64,000 nucleotides of DNA from Chionis minor (lineage: Eukaryota; Chordata; Aves; Charadriiformes; Chionididae), in assembly GCA_013398295.1 (NCBI GenBank), contig VZSF01012080.1, forward strand, positions 186,001 to 250,000, in the 5' to 3' direction. The notes beneath the pieces are model-generated. The model had not been told where the DNA came from, searched no databases, and was given only the letters and a program-made list of their open reading frames with translations. Within the stretch, counting starts at the first letter, position 1. Every line of letters begins with the position of its first letter. The position numbers were made by a program, and so were the translations under genes. Positions 1-12,146 of the stretch are shown one piece after another.

Positions 1-295
1 NNNNNNNNNNNNNNNNNNNNNNNNNNNNNNNNNNNNNNNNNNNNNNNNNNNNNNNNNNNNNNNNNNNNNNNNNNNNNNNNNNNNNNNNNNNNNNNNNNNN
101 NNNNNNNNNNNNNNNNNNNNNNNNNNNNNNNNNNNNNNNNNNNNNNNNNNNNNNNNNNNNNNNNNNNNNNNNNNNNNNNNNNNNNNNNNNNNNNNNNNNN
201 NNNNNNNNNNNNNNNNNNNNNNNNNNNNNNNNNNNNNNNNNNNNNNNNNNNNNNNNNNNNNNNNNNNNNNNNNNNNNNNNNNNNNNNNNNNNNNN
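1..295. other. Assembly gap (run of n)
   Basis: All bases are n. Known sequence begins at 296 inside a CR1 LINE, so the gap probably hides the rest of that element. Confidence 0.99.
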
Positions 296-854
296 CCCCC
301 TCTACTCTGCGCTTGTGAGACCCCACCTGGAGTACTGTGTCCAGCTCTGGAGTCCTCAACATAGAAAGGACATCGAACTGTTGGAACAGGTCCAGCGAAG
401 GGCCACTAAGATGATTAGAGGGATGGAGCACCTCTCCTATGAGGACAGGCTGAGAGAGCTGGGGCTGTTCAGCCTGGAGAAGAGAAGGCTCCGGGGAGAC
501 CTGAGAGCAGCCTTTCAGTATCTGAAGGGAGCCTACAGGAGAGCTGGGAAAGGACTCTTTGTCGGGAAGTCTAGTGCTAGGACAAGGGGTAATGGTTTTA
601 AATTGGAAGAGGGGAGATTTAGATTAGATATTAGGAAGAAGTTCTTTACTGTGAGGGTGGTGAGGCACTGGAACAGGTTACCCAGGGAAGCTGTGGAGGC
701 CCCATCCCTGGAAGTGTTCAAGGCCAGGCTGGATGGGGCTTTGAGCAACTTGCTGTAGTCAGAGGTTTTCCTGCCCATGGCAGGGGGGTTGGAACTTGAT
801 GATCTTTAAGGTCCCTTCCAACTCTAACCATTCTATGATTCTATGATTCTATGA
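296..854 (+). mobile_element. CR1 LINE, 3' part with open ORF2 C-terminus
   Basis: This is the 3' end of a chicken-repeat-1 retrotransposon in plus orientation. A 147-codon frame (315-758) stays open to its stop and reads as the thumb and C-terminal part of the CR1 reverse transcriptase. Diagnostic strings are [46 protein letters not shown] and [20 protein letters not shown]. The ATG at 315 is an internal methionine, not a true start. After the stop comes the short CR1 3' UTR ending in three ATTCTATG-type units (about 830-854), the signature tail. Absence of frameshifts or internal stops suggests a fairly recent insertion. The upstream endonuclease and polymerase core are missing or lie in the gap. 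Confidence 0.95.
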
Positions 855-2145
855 AACTTCTATGAACAAAATTTAAAGAAGCGTGACTGTTTTGGTTTTT
901 TTAAAATTCTCTTTCCAGGATACCAGACTTCTCAGATTTCCCTAATTCCATGGAGTTTTGTTTTAATATTTTATTGAGACTACTGTTTTCACCAATAGTT
1001 TTAGAAAGCTATTTTTCCTCATTCTAATGTTAATTTATGATGACTCTTCAGTGCTCAAAGGCTATACACTTCTGTAGGAAAAATGAGCATTAGGACCCTT
1101 TTTTAGACGTAACGTGAAAAAAAAAAAAACAACAGAAATTAACTTTTTAGTGTCAGTTTCTGGTGCCTGTTACATACTAGTATTAAAACAAAGGCATTTC
1201 TCTGAAATTATTTATTTATTTATCTAGATGGATATCAAGGAAATCAGACTCTCATCCAAAATACTATTACGAAATTTATTAAGACACCTGTTATATTTCT
1301 ATGGACTCTTGGCAAATAGAATGCTGGAAAAGTTGAGAAGGTTATCATCACTTAGTATTAGCAGAGCATATGAAACAAATACATGTAGGGAAATAATGAG
1401 AGATCAAACCATATATGGGAAATCTGAAGTCTCACCATTTAATGCACTGTTTAAACACACTGAAAGGTTATGGCAATGAAAATGGGATGAGACGATGTCT
1501 GGAACAAAGTAGGAACTGAAAATATATGCCCTTATCTTGGTTAAAAAATCAAAGAAGATATTGTGGCTCCACAGGAGCCACCTTGGACAGAGACACAGTT
1601 TTATCTACTGTGCAACTTTTTGGTTCATACCCATGGAAAATAAAGAAGTGATTTAGCTACAAATGGTGTCAGTGACCAGCAAAATAGATTCTTTTGTCAT
1701 TTTATGACTGCTTGAGACATCAGTTCTTTTATTCTATGAGGAAAGAAAATTAATATTCTATTTTCAGAGCTGGTATATTACTTTGCATAATCATTTTTAT
1801 TTCAACTGCTGCATCTTTCTTTGAAATTTTTTTACTCTCAGAACCAATGTTTGGTTTTGAGGTCAATCAATTTTCACTGCTAGCTACACCATATTTTCCC
1901 CTGGATACCATCTAGTACAAGGTTCCTCCAGTTCCACTCCAAGAAAGCTTTTAATGTTGCCTCCTCACATACTTTTCATGTTCACATTCTTTTAAGAAGT
2001 CACATTAATGCAGAAAACTGTAATAAGGTGAAAAGTAAATCTGCATATTTATAGCTGAAGTTGTAAACTTTTTTCTCCCATACACTTTTTGGGAAGGTAC
2101 ATAGAAGGCAGCAGCAGAAGCAATACCTTGTTTCCAGTCCTGTAG
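855..2145. other. Unique AT-rich stretch, no gene seen
   Basis: AT-rich sequence with a short A-run near 1118-1130 and TTTA repeats near 1209-1222. The 83-codon frame at 1228-1479 shows no recognisable family motif and looks like chance. I see no repeat of known type. Confidence 0.6.
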
Positions 2146-2300
2146 AATAGGGTAGGGTAGGGTAGGGTAGGGTAGGGTAGGGTAGGATAGGATAGGATAG
2201 GATAGGATAGGATAGGATAGGATAGGATAGGACAGGACAGGACAGGACAGGACAGGGTAGACTAGACTAGACTAGACTAGACTAGACTAGACTAGAATAG
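2146..2300. repeat. Staged pentanucleotide microsatellite at a CR1 3' end
   Basis: Thirty-one consecutive 5-bp units in blocks on the plus strand: AATAG, then GGTAG x7 (2151-2185), GATAG x9 (2186-2230), GACAG x5 (2231-2255), one GGTAG, ACTAG x7 (2261-2295), then AATAG (2296-2300). It abuts the 3' end of the minus-strand CR1 that begins at 2301, where the CR1 tail repeat normally sits. It therefore probably grew from that tail. Confidence 0.95.
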
Positions 2301-2850
2301 TTCCATTTGGGAGGGACCTACAATGGTCATCTAGTCCAACCGCCTGAGCAATTCAGGGCTAACCAAAAGTTAAAACATGTTATCAAAGTCAAGTCTGAAC
2401 CTCCTCTGGCACATCTTTGAATCATTCCCGCATGTCCTGTCACTGGATACCAGCATTTGGGAGGGACCTACAATGGTCATCTAGTCCAACCGCCTGAGCA
2501 ATTCAGGGCTAACCAAAAGTTAAAACATGTTATCAAAGTCAAGTCTGAACCTCCTCTGGCACATCTTTGAATCATTCCCGCATGTCCTGTCACTGGATAC
2601 CAGGGATACTTCGCCTCCTTAGGAAGCTGTTAGAGATCAATGAGGTCACCCCTCAGTCTCCTTTTCTCCAAACCAGACAAACACAAAGTTCTTAGCAACT
2701 CCTCATAGAACATTTCTTCCAGCTTTTTCATCAGCTTTTTTGCCGTCCTTTGGACACATTCGACCTTCACATCCTTCTTAAATTCTGTAGCCCAGAACAG
2801 CACACAGTATTCAAGCTGAGTCGCACCAATGCTTCCTGTAATCCTTCCAA
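2301..2850 (-). mobile_element. CR1 LINE, 3' fragment, minus strand, with internal duplication
   Basis: Read on the minus strand, the element ends in the CR1 3' UTR signature (GGTTGGACTAGATGACC...TAGGTCCCTCCC at 2345-2305) and then the pentanucleotide array. Further in, the plus strand shows the antisense of CR1 ORF2 C-terminal coding (GAGGTCACCCCTCAGTCTCC, then CCTTTGGACACATT, then AGCACACAGTATTCAAG). It is diverged and the frame is broken. A 150-bp segment at the 3' end is present twice in tandem. The 5' boundary is soft: CR1 similarity fades around 2850. Confidence 0.88.
2304..2603. repeat. Perfect 150-bp tandem duplication inside a CR1
   Basis: Bases 2304-2453 (starting CATTTGGGAGGGACC) are repeated at 2454-2603 with no difference that I can find by eye. 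Both copies contain the CR1 3' UTR signature and part of the ORF2 end. The host CR1 is clearly diverged, so the duplication is much younger than the element, or is an assembly error. Confidence 0.95.
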
Positions 2851-2915
2851 AACACTGCTGTCTCCTTCCGAGATTTTTCTTTAACTTCCCCTCTGACCAA
2901 GCACTCTAAGCATGC

Positions 2916-3460
2916 TCATAGAACAGCCCAGGTTGGAAGGGACCTTGAAAGATCATCTGGTCCAACCTTTCATGGGAAAGGGAGCCTAGATAGAGATTAT
3001 ATACCACGCTGTACAGTCACCTCTTGAAAACCTCCAGTGATGGGGACTCTACCACATCACTGAGGAGGTTGTTTCAGTGAATGATTGATCACACTGTAAA
3101 AAATTTCTTTCTTACATTGAGATGAAACCTCTCACAGTGCAACTTGTACCTGTTGACCTTGTCATTTCCAGGTGGCTCCATGTGAAGAGAGAGCTTCTGT
3201 CCCCTTTGTAGCTACCCTTTAAGTAGTGGAACACTGTGATGAGGTCCCCCTTGAGCCTTTTCTTCTCCAGCAAGAAAAGACTTACCTCCTTCAGTCTTTC
3301 CCCATAGGACAGGCTCTCCAGCCCTTTCATCATCTTTGTGGCCCTCCTTTGGACCCTCTGCAATCTTTCTGTGTCTTTGTCATGGTCTTTTTGCATTGTG
3401 AGGCAAGAACTGGACACAGTACTCCACATATGCCCTGACAAGCACCGAGTAGAGTGCTTG
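2916..3460 (-). mobile_element. CR1 LINE, 3' fragment, minus strand
   Basis: Starts at its 3' end with TCATAGAACAGCCCAGGTTGG and the motif GATCATCTGGTCCAACC, the CR1 3' UTR. The minus-strand frame 3441-3112 contains [39 protein letters not shown] and a CR1-like C-terminus, with a frame break nearer the 3' end. The 5' part is truncated in the RT C-terminal region, and similarity is lost around 3460. It lies about 65 bp from the preceding CR1 in the same orientation, so it could be an independent insertion or a piece of a rearranged element. The 3' end sequences of the two differ, which favours two insertions. Confidence 0.9.
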
Positions 3461-4874
3461 CGGAGACGTATTCTACCATGTTCTCTAGAGGAAAATGTCT
3501 ATTATCCTCTGCCAGCTTCATGAAATGCATCTATGTTTTGGGTTTGTCTGACTTTTTTTTTAGAAGTATTTAATTCCTTTCCTTCAGTGTTACAGAAAAA
3601 TAAAATAAATGTAAACAAACATAAAACAAAACCAAAAAATGATCAAGATACAAAACATTTCCTTTTCCCTAGTTTTCACCATGGAACTTAAATGCCTCCC
3701 CAACCCACAATTTAATTTTTTTTCCTTTTGGCCCTATCATCTTATAAAGAACAAACAAACAAACAAAAAAAGAAAAATAAAAAAATCCTCAGAAAACATA
3801 AAACCCAGAAACAAAACAAAACTAAGGATAAAAATATTCCTCAGAGAAAGGATGCATCTCTTATGTGCACAGAGTTCACTCTGATCCATCAGAGCATATC
3901 TTACCTCCCAAGACTTGGATGACCAATTCAAACATTTACTTTCTCCCTGACGCTATAAAATGATAAAAACTCCATCCCTCACAAAGGTCCTATGAAAACG
4001 GAAAATCACAGGTTAAACAGGCAAACAAGCAAAAAATTCTTTTCCCAATGTCCCTACCCACTGTTAAAAGAGAGCTTGTTTTTGTTTGGTTATTTTTTAC
4101 CCCTCTAAGTGATATACAGTTACTAGACTGTGCATACTGAATTATACCCATATGCAAGCATATATACATACAAACATAATCATTTTTCACACAAGCCCAG
4201 ACAGACCTCAAATGCATTACCAGCTTCACCAAAAGCAACAAGTCATTCTGCTACTAAAAACAGCTGAGAAACCTTTTTTTCGCTTTAAACTGCTATGACC
4301 TCTAAAATACCCTTCAAGTTTCCTCTATTGCACCTACAATTCACTCTCACATACCTACAGCCACTGAGGAATATACTGATATCTGAATGCTGTATCACAG
4401 TGGGGTTTCCTTCAAGTTCTCATACTCTTGGGTTTCACATGAGCCAGAAGGTAATTTCACTGCAGAGGTGCAGATCACAGAATGTGATTCTATTTCTGGA
4501 TTTAACATAACCCAGTAATAAAAGCACATGCTATATAACTTCTCTCAAAGATTCTTAACTGAAAGGGACCAAACCTCCTTATATGGCAAAATGATCCCTG
4601 GAATGTAGTTTACTATTTTCATATGCCTATGTTTGATCCAACCTAAAGCTAGTAATATTGATAAGAAATTTTGTTATTTCCAATGACTAGTCCATTTCTC
4701 GGAAATTATCTAGGTTGCCCTAGTGTAAGCTTTTACATTAATATGAACATTTTTAATACAACCCCTAAATTCTAAAATATGGTTACCAGACGTATTAGCT
4801 CTGACCAAAACACCTCTCTGTGGCCTCACCGGACAATTATTATCACCAGTCTAAATTTAAAGTCCTTCTGAGGT
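3461..4874. other. Unique AT-rich stretch with an A-rich low-complexity patch
   Basis: No gene recognised. Bases 3749-3825 are an A-rich (CAAA/AAAC) low-complexity tract. Several 60-85 codon frames overlap here in opposite frames, and their lysine/asparagine-rich or phenylalanine-rich composition simply mirrors the A-rich DNA. Confidence 0.6.
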
Positions 4875-4958
4875 TCAGTATTAGTCTTGGTATTGTTATT
4901 GGTATTGGTATCAGTACCAGTATCTGTAACAGTATCACTATCAGTATCAGTATTAGTA
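4875..4958 (+). repeat. Degenerate hexanucleotide repeat, TYAGTA type
   Basis: About fourteen 6-bp units close to TCAGTA/TTGGTA/TTAGTA run head to tail: TCAGTA, TTAGTC, TTGGTA, TTGTTA, TTGGTA twice, TCAGTA, CCAGTA and so on. Most differ from the consensus at one or two positions. It is an old, decayed minisatellite-like tract. Confidence 0.85.
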
Positions 4959-7900
4959 TTAGAAGTCAAGGTATTAACAAAGATACATCCAACTAGATCA
5001 AGTTGCTAAACTATAAGGTAGCCTGGGAACCAGTCAAATAATTATAGCTTGCTCTATAAGGGAATGTGCAAAGTTTCATTCATCTGTTATTTCTCAAAGT
5101 GATGATATGGAACAGGATCTTGTCATACATTGCTTTCTTTCATGTTTCTCCTTATTTTAGTATCTGTGGACTGGCAAATCAGATGATGAAGATGAACTTG
5201 CCCTGCGTACAGGGACACACTGATCTCTGCCCCCAACCCTTTGCTCCTGTCTGCCCTATGCTTTATTCTTCAGTGACATAGATAGTAATCTTAATAGATA
5301 TTAATCTTCCATGTTTACTATTACTTTATGATACATTAAAACATATTGCTTTTAGTATGTCCAGTATTAGGAAGTGGTAGTAACCTCCATTGCAGTAAAA
5401 TGACAGTGGTACATTCTCCAGGAAAAGGAATGCAGGGAAAGTGGTTGGCCAAATCTAAAGATGCCTGTGTGTCTTATAACAATTATCAATACATAATAAA
5501 AAAGGGGGAGGTCACATTAAAATATATGATATCCTCATGGATTTTTGCAGTAAAAACCCCTTATATTGCATGTACAAAAGCATAATAAAGCTGGAGGTAA
5601 GTCATTAAAGAACTGCTGGCTTTTTTCCTGATTACTTTAGTTCTGAGCTTTGTACTCAGAAGTGGCATGGTTTTCTTAATACTCAAGTTTAAAGCACAGC
5701 TTTGTAGTTTATTATTTATTCATGCTATACGATGACCCTTTGAATTTTTCTTAGGATTCACAAAAGGCTGATTGTTAAATGAGAAGCAACAACCTACTGC
5801 TCTCAAAAGAGGGAGAGGATTCACAGACTGTCAATAAACACATCAAAAGGAAGCTAAATCCACAAGCTAATTAAGTAAGTCTCTACAGATGAGCAGAGAT
5901 GGACTGAAGTATGTTTCAGAAGACTGTCTCTACGTAGCGCACTCCTTACTATGATGTATTTGTTACCTGAATAAATAAAACGTTCTTCAGACTCCACTGT
6001 TCAGTTCCATTCATCTTCTGTCTGACTACTGAAAGTACATCCAACAAACCAAGTTAATTATGCTTGCTTCACAGTAACCCTGTGAGCATCCTCAGGAAAG
6101 AATATGAGGTTTTCATTCAGTGCCTGGGTACTACAGAAATAAGGTTGTTAGAATAACTGGTTTCTGATTGCTGTCAGAAATACTTTTGCAAATCAAAGCA
6201 TTAATCCTGTTTATTGCTTTTCACTATGAGGCATCACATTTCACCTCTGGATGAAGATTTGATCCAGTGTCTTTTAAATACCCATTAATTCAGACTGACT
6301 TAACTTACTATCATGAAGATTTTCTGTCTGATCATTTTTTCTTTTTAGGAGAAGCTTTCTCTGTTATAGAAATTTTGGAACATAAGGTTGCCTTTGGGTC
6401 AAAGGCTTTGGGTCATGCCTCTGTCTGCTAGCAAAAAGATTTTAAAAAAATGTATTTTTCTTTATCAAAGGCTAATACTCACATGTACTTAAAGGGGTCC
6501 AAAAGTTAGACCCACAAAGAAAATATAGACCGTCATTGGAGTGGTGATAACGTTACAAAAATCTTCAGATTTTATATTACAATAGTTCAAGAAGAAAGCG
6601 TTACTGTGGCTTTCAGCACGGTTCCTGTATTTTTTCAGAGAAATGGGCACTGCAGAAGAGAAATGAAAATCTTATACAATGCAAGTCAGTTTTTGTTGTT
6701 CATGGCGGTGGTTTTGGGTTGGTTTTTTTCCTCATTACTCCTTGCATGCAACATGCAACGATTCAAATGTAGCATATCTTCAGAGATGAACAATAGTAAT
6801 AACATATTTCTACAGATTCCAAAGCTGTTTTTAATATAGACATGTCTCTTGTTTGTACAATGGTGGAAAAAAGTAAAAGAAGCAAAGGAAAAAATGCTTC
6901 AAAATAAACATTATAAAAATATTCATAAGCTACCATATAAATCAGCTGTACTTGATGCAAATTTATCTTAAAACTGAGAACAGTAGTAGAGGAGTAACCC
7001 AGCAGCACCCAGGGAATGAAAGCCAAATCAGTGTTGCTAGGTTTTTAAATTACTGCAATCCAATAAGCAGAAGCATATGCTGGCGAGGAGTATTAGCAGA
7101 AGAGACAGAAACAGTAGTCATGGTAAGCAGCAGTTAGAAGTTGCTTTGGACATTATTCTGACTGAAATGTAATTCTTTATTCCATGGATACTGTACATTT
7201 GATCCAGCTCGTTTTTAAGTGAATGGAAAAGGAAAACATTTTTAATGCCATATTGCTGGTCCCTAGTTAATGGGCATTTTGGAAGATCGGTCACTGGTTG
7301 TTTTGTGCATATTACAGCAGAAAATGAAGGCTATAAAACACATATTTTTTCCCTCACACCCCTTTCTGCAGTTTTGTCCCCAGTTCTGCTAATATACACA
7401 ATTTTGTGAATAAGCTTTATCAAACACCAATACAGCTTTTCTTAGGTCACATATCCTACCACTCTTCACCAACATGAACGGTGCTACCCAAATTTACACC
7501 AGCTGTGGTTCTAGATGATAGTAAATAATGTATTATATTGCTGTTTTTCTCTACCTGATTGTGTTGAAGTGTCTCTCTTGTGTTTTCAAGCTCAGAATTG
7601 GGCATTCAGTTTTATTCAGAAAAAAAGTGAGGCAGAAGACTTCTACAGATCTGTATCCATGACATACTGATGACATGGAAAAGCTATGCCAGAAGACTGA
7701 TTGAGTTACTTCAGCAAACTATAAGACCTGAGTTACAAAAACATATAGTAACAGATTTCAGTCAAGTAAATTAAGAAAGTATTCATACTCTAGATGAAAA
7801 TACCTGATATTAGAATGAAATGATGGACATCTCACTGGAAGAGCGTGAAAAGTATCATGATATGTACAGGAATATTTTCCAGTGCATGCTAAAATTACAT

Positions 7901-10900
7901 AATCAAACAACAGAGAAGAAAAAAAATAAAATTGAAAATATTTATCATGTCACATCAAAGTCTGGGAAAGAGAAATTCTAAACACTTCCCCCAAAATAAT
8001 TAAAATACACTGTCTTGAATTAAATTAGTTTCTATTGGAAAATTATTCTAAAATGGTGTCAAAATGTGATATCGGAAATTGTATTGACTGCAAACTTTAT
8101 CCTTTCAGCCCTTCAAGACAGCTAAAAAATTTTTACTGTCAATATAACTGGGATGAAATCTCTCCTACATACAGTAGCACAGGAAGGACAGAAAAAGAGA
8201 GCAAATACAATTTTGCTGAAATATATGAGAAATCCTTCCTTACTGACTTTGATAAGGTCATGCTTAAGAACAACATTCTGACAGACCCAAAGGGAAACAA
8301 AATCTGTAATATTGCTTTGATAAAGTGTACTGCCACTATTTCCCTATTAAATATGTTGCAAACATAACTCTTCCTCTGTGATAAGAATTTGAAAACTAAC
8401 TTTCATGTCAGTGGTACTAAATCAGTTTAGATTTGTAGCAAGTACAGAATGTGCAAAAACTTAATTAGTTCAGTCACTAATAAATGAAAAATATCAAAGG
8501 GAATGGCTTTCCAGTGACAGAAACCTATCTTCATCTACTTTGTAGAAAATGTAAGTAATTAAATAAAATTTGTAACATGTCTTGCAGTAACACCTGCTGT
8601 TCCACTGTATTGACAAGTTCTGCAGAGTTCTGCTGTGCCCACAATTCAAAATAATTTCATATAAAGGGCCTTCTTCAGGATAAAAACTGGCTACAACAAA
8701 TATCTACTGCTTAAGCATCGGACCGTCACTGAGAATGATCTGAATCCCATTAGCAAAAGGAATGACTTTTCAAGAAAATGAAAATGATTCAGAGAAATTT
8801 GAAAATATATTTGATTTTTGTATTAACAAAGAAAAATTGGGAAATTGCTGCATTCGTTACGGTACAACAATTCATTAGGAGAGTGCTTATTCTTCTGAAG
8901 CAACTACTAGTTTGCAGTAATAATTCCCAAGTGAGTAGGATGCAGGCTGATAAATCTGCATTAAGAGAAAGCAGTTAAAAATGTTGCAATGGCATGATGG
9001 TTTCCACAAAAGAACAACAATATTAACATGAGATAATAAAGCACTGTGACCAAAAAGAAAAAAAAGAAAAAAAATTCAAGGCATTTAAACCTTTTAAAAC
9101 CAAAATTAGCCTATCTTAAGATGCCTTGTATTCTTTTTGAATGACAGTCTTCCTGTGCTATAAATCCAAACTGATGTAAGCAATGAAACAACGTTGTTTG
9201 AGATTATAGATATTACTACATAACGAAATGAGCAGACTTTGTTTCAGGAGTATCTTCCCTCTCTACCTCTGGTATTCCTCAGCATTTGTAATCTTCTCTT
9301 TTAAGTCCTTTGACTCAAATACAAAATTCTGGAGAGGCCACTAATAATATTCTGTATCCTAACAGGGCAAATGTGAAATTTTATTACATATCTTGACCCT
9401 AATTCATGACTTCATGCAAGCTTGTACTTGTTATTAATCTTCTAGTATCTGCTTAAATCATGCTGAAGATCGAGGAGATGCAACAAGCACCTTTACATAA
9501 ACATAGCCTTAACAATGCAAACACAGTTGGGGCGCCAGTCATCATCTTCTGAATTAGGTTCTGAGTCAAGAAGCAGAGATGTCACGTGTCATTCAAACAA
9601 TTAAGATGTTTAAAAGGTCAAATTGCATACATAAGCTTGTGAGTTATTTTAATTCTCAATACTTTGTCTAGTGTGTTTGCATTTGCTCAAAAATTATAAG
9701 CTATTGATCCATATACAAATATTATAATTTGTTCACAGATAGCTTATTAAAAGGCATTGATCTCAGCATATTCATTAACTACTAGCTGAACACCATTTCC
9801 CAGGTTCAAATGCACTATTATGTATTTGGAAATATTTTCAGAATGTTGTTGCATTCCTTCAAAAGAGAAAATTATTTTAGATTTCTTACTATGTAACAGT
9901 AACATGTACAGTTTATTTTGAAACAACACATCCTCTAAAAAATTCATCCTCGTTGTTACAATCAGTCCATCATGTGGGTATTTCATTTTGATAGCATGAA
10001 TATGAACCAGAATTCAAATTACTCTGAAATGTTTGCAGTAACATATATTTTATCAATTTAATAATGACTACACTTGTGGCAATAAAGTGTATTGTTTATT
10101 TCATGTAAAACTTAGGGTCTTAAGTCAGTGATGATCTAAGAATTCTGGCACTAATTCAACAGCAACAATAGAAACCATCATTTGGGACTATGTAGGGATA
10201 TGCAAAGCCTAAATAAACTATGAATGGGGAGTTATTGCATTGTAAATGAAAGCTTAAAAAAGAAGCACTTCCTTAATAACAATATTAGATTATTATTAGT
10301 TATATAATATTTAGGCAAATATAAATCTTGACTTCCTAAGACTTTGAATTCAAGCCAGTGAAAAAGAATTTCAATACTTTCATGTCAGTTTATTTTGCAG
10401 GGCTGAACTGCAGTTCTAAGGGATGCTTAGCACATAGATGTGATGTTTGAAGGGTAGTTTAGGAAACCTCGGATTATATTATGCTTCTGGATCTCTTACT
10501 TGGTTTTTTAGTTTCCCCCTTGCTGCAAGGCTGGGAAAGCAACATACTGTCCTTAAAAGCTAATTAGCTGGTAGAAATCAGAGAAGTCCTTTTGAAAATG
10601 TATTGGTCATAATGCACACAAAGAATTCACTTTCAGTATTTTTCAGTGTCTTTACCTGCGGAATCTGCTGTTACAAATTGAAAATTCTACCAATGATGTT
10701 ATATATGGTGAAAATATTTAGACTCCGTGCGCTACTTGTACACATTAATATAAATTTCAGTAGTATTAATCTATTTGCCGGTTTTGTAAAGCTAACTGCT
10801 TTGCAGGGTTCCTCATCTGATTTATATTTTACATGGAAGGTTTTTAGCTTCTACTTTAGGTATTACGCAACTGGAATGCAAATAGGAAAGGTGGGGTTGA

Positions 10901-11288
10901 GTTCAGGAAGAACAGCCAAGTAGTTCCAATTCAGGTAAATTACTCAAGAGGAAACAGCCCTGCGGTGATGTTGCTTTGGATTCTTTATTGGGCTCCCAAA
11001 AGTGACAGATGCATCCAGGCCTCCAAATTAGAAAACCTAGATCTGCTTCTAGGAAAAGCACAATCCATGCTTTTTTGTAGTCTGGTTTCAAGAAAAGATA
11101 ATGTGTATGAACCACAGATACTCAGGTGGAAAGTTGTAGGCTGTTCATTAAAGGACTAAATCACGGGCTGCAGGGACTACCATGTTGTTTAAAGCTTCTC
11201 TGCTCTATGATACCCTTCAAGCTTGTGGTTCTCTTTTTCTTGTCATTCTGTACATTGAATTAAGTGGAACAGATAACATTCAAAAATC
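4959..11288. other. Unique AT-rich stretch, no gene recognised
   Basis: About 6.3 kb without a transposon I can name. The longest frame is 110 codons at 8035-8367 on the plus strand. It is lysine/asparagine/isoleucine rich and has four scattered cysteines near its start, but no family motif, and it has no splice-site context that I find convincing. Simple A-rich patches occur near 7918-7935 and 9055-9075. Confidence 0.55.
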
Positions 11289-12146
11289 GCAGAATCACAG
11301 AATGTTAAGGGTTGGAAGGGACCTCTGGAGATAATCTGGTCCAACCCCCCTGCCAGAGCAGGTTCACCTGCAGCAGGTTGCACAGGATGGCATCCAGGCG
11401 GGTTTTGAATGTCGGCAGAGTTGGAGGCTCCACCACCTCTCTGGGCAGCCTGTTCCAGTGCTCTGCCACTCTCAAAGTAAAGAAGTTCCTCCTCATGTTC
11501 AGATGGAACTTCCTATAGTCGAGTTTACACCCATTGCCCCTTGTCCTATCTCTGGGTGCCACTGAAAAAAGACTGGTCCCCTCCTCCCAGCACCCTCCCT
11601 TTAGGCATTTGTAAACATTGATGAGTTCCCCCCTCAGTCTTCTCTTCTCTAGACTAAAAAAAGACCCAACTCCCTCAGCCTTTCCTCATAAGAAAGATGC
11701 TCCAGCCCCCTAATCATCTTCATGGCCCTTTACTTCACCCTCTCCAGCAGTTCCCTGTCTTTCTTCAACTGGGGAGCCCAGAACTGAACACAGTACTCAA
11801 GTTGTGGTCTCACCAGGGCAGAGTAGAGGGGGAGGATGACCTCCCTCAACCTGCTGGTCACAATCCTCTTGATGCACCCCAGGATGCCATTGGCCTTGTT
11901 GGACACAAGGGCACATTGCTGGCTCATGCTCATGCTGTCGTCCACCAGGACTCCCAGGTACCTGTCTGCAGAGCTGCTTCCCAGCATGTCAGCCCCCAAC
12001 CTGTACTGGTGCATGGGGTTATTCCTCCCCAGGAATACAGGACCCTACATGTGCTTTTGTTGAACTTCATGAGGTTTTTCCCTGCCCAACTCTCCAGCCT
12101 GTCCAGGTTGCGCTAAATGGCAGCTCAGCCTTCTGGGGTGTCAGCT
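11289..12146 (-). mobile_element. CR1 LINE, 3' part, minus strand
   Basis: The 3' end lies at about 11289 (CAGAATCACAGAATG, the CR1 tail in reverse) followed by the 3' UTR motif GGTCCAACCCCCCTGCCAGAG. The minus-strand frames 12014-11730 and 11562-11305 carry reverse-transcriptase C-terminal strings: [60 protein letters not shown] and [20 protein letters not shown]. The two frames are separated by a frameshift between about 11730 and 11562. The left (5') part reaches the region just after the RT catalytic core and stops near 12146, so the element is a typical 5'-truncated copy. Confidence 0.95.

Noticed and set aside
2151..2185. GGTAG/GGGTA repeats resembling telomeric sequence
   Set aside because: The unit is 5 bp and grades into GATAG and ACTAG. 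Vertebrate telomere is a 6-bp TTAGGG unit, so this is a LINE-tail microsatellite, not interstitial telomere.
8035..8367. 110-codon plus-strand frame with CDIGNCIDCKLYPF
   Set aside because: The cysteine cluster looks zinc-finger-like at first, but there is no second cluster or spacing of a known finger type, and composition is that of the AT-rich flanks.
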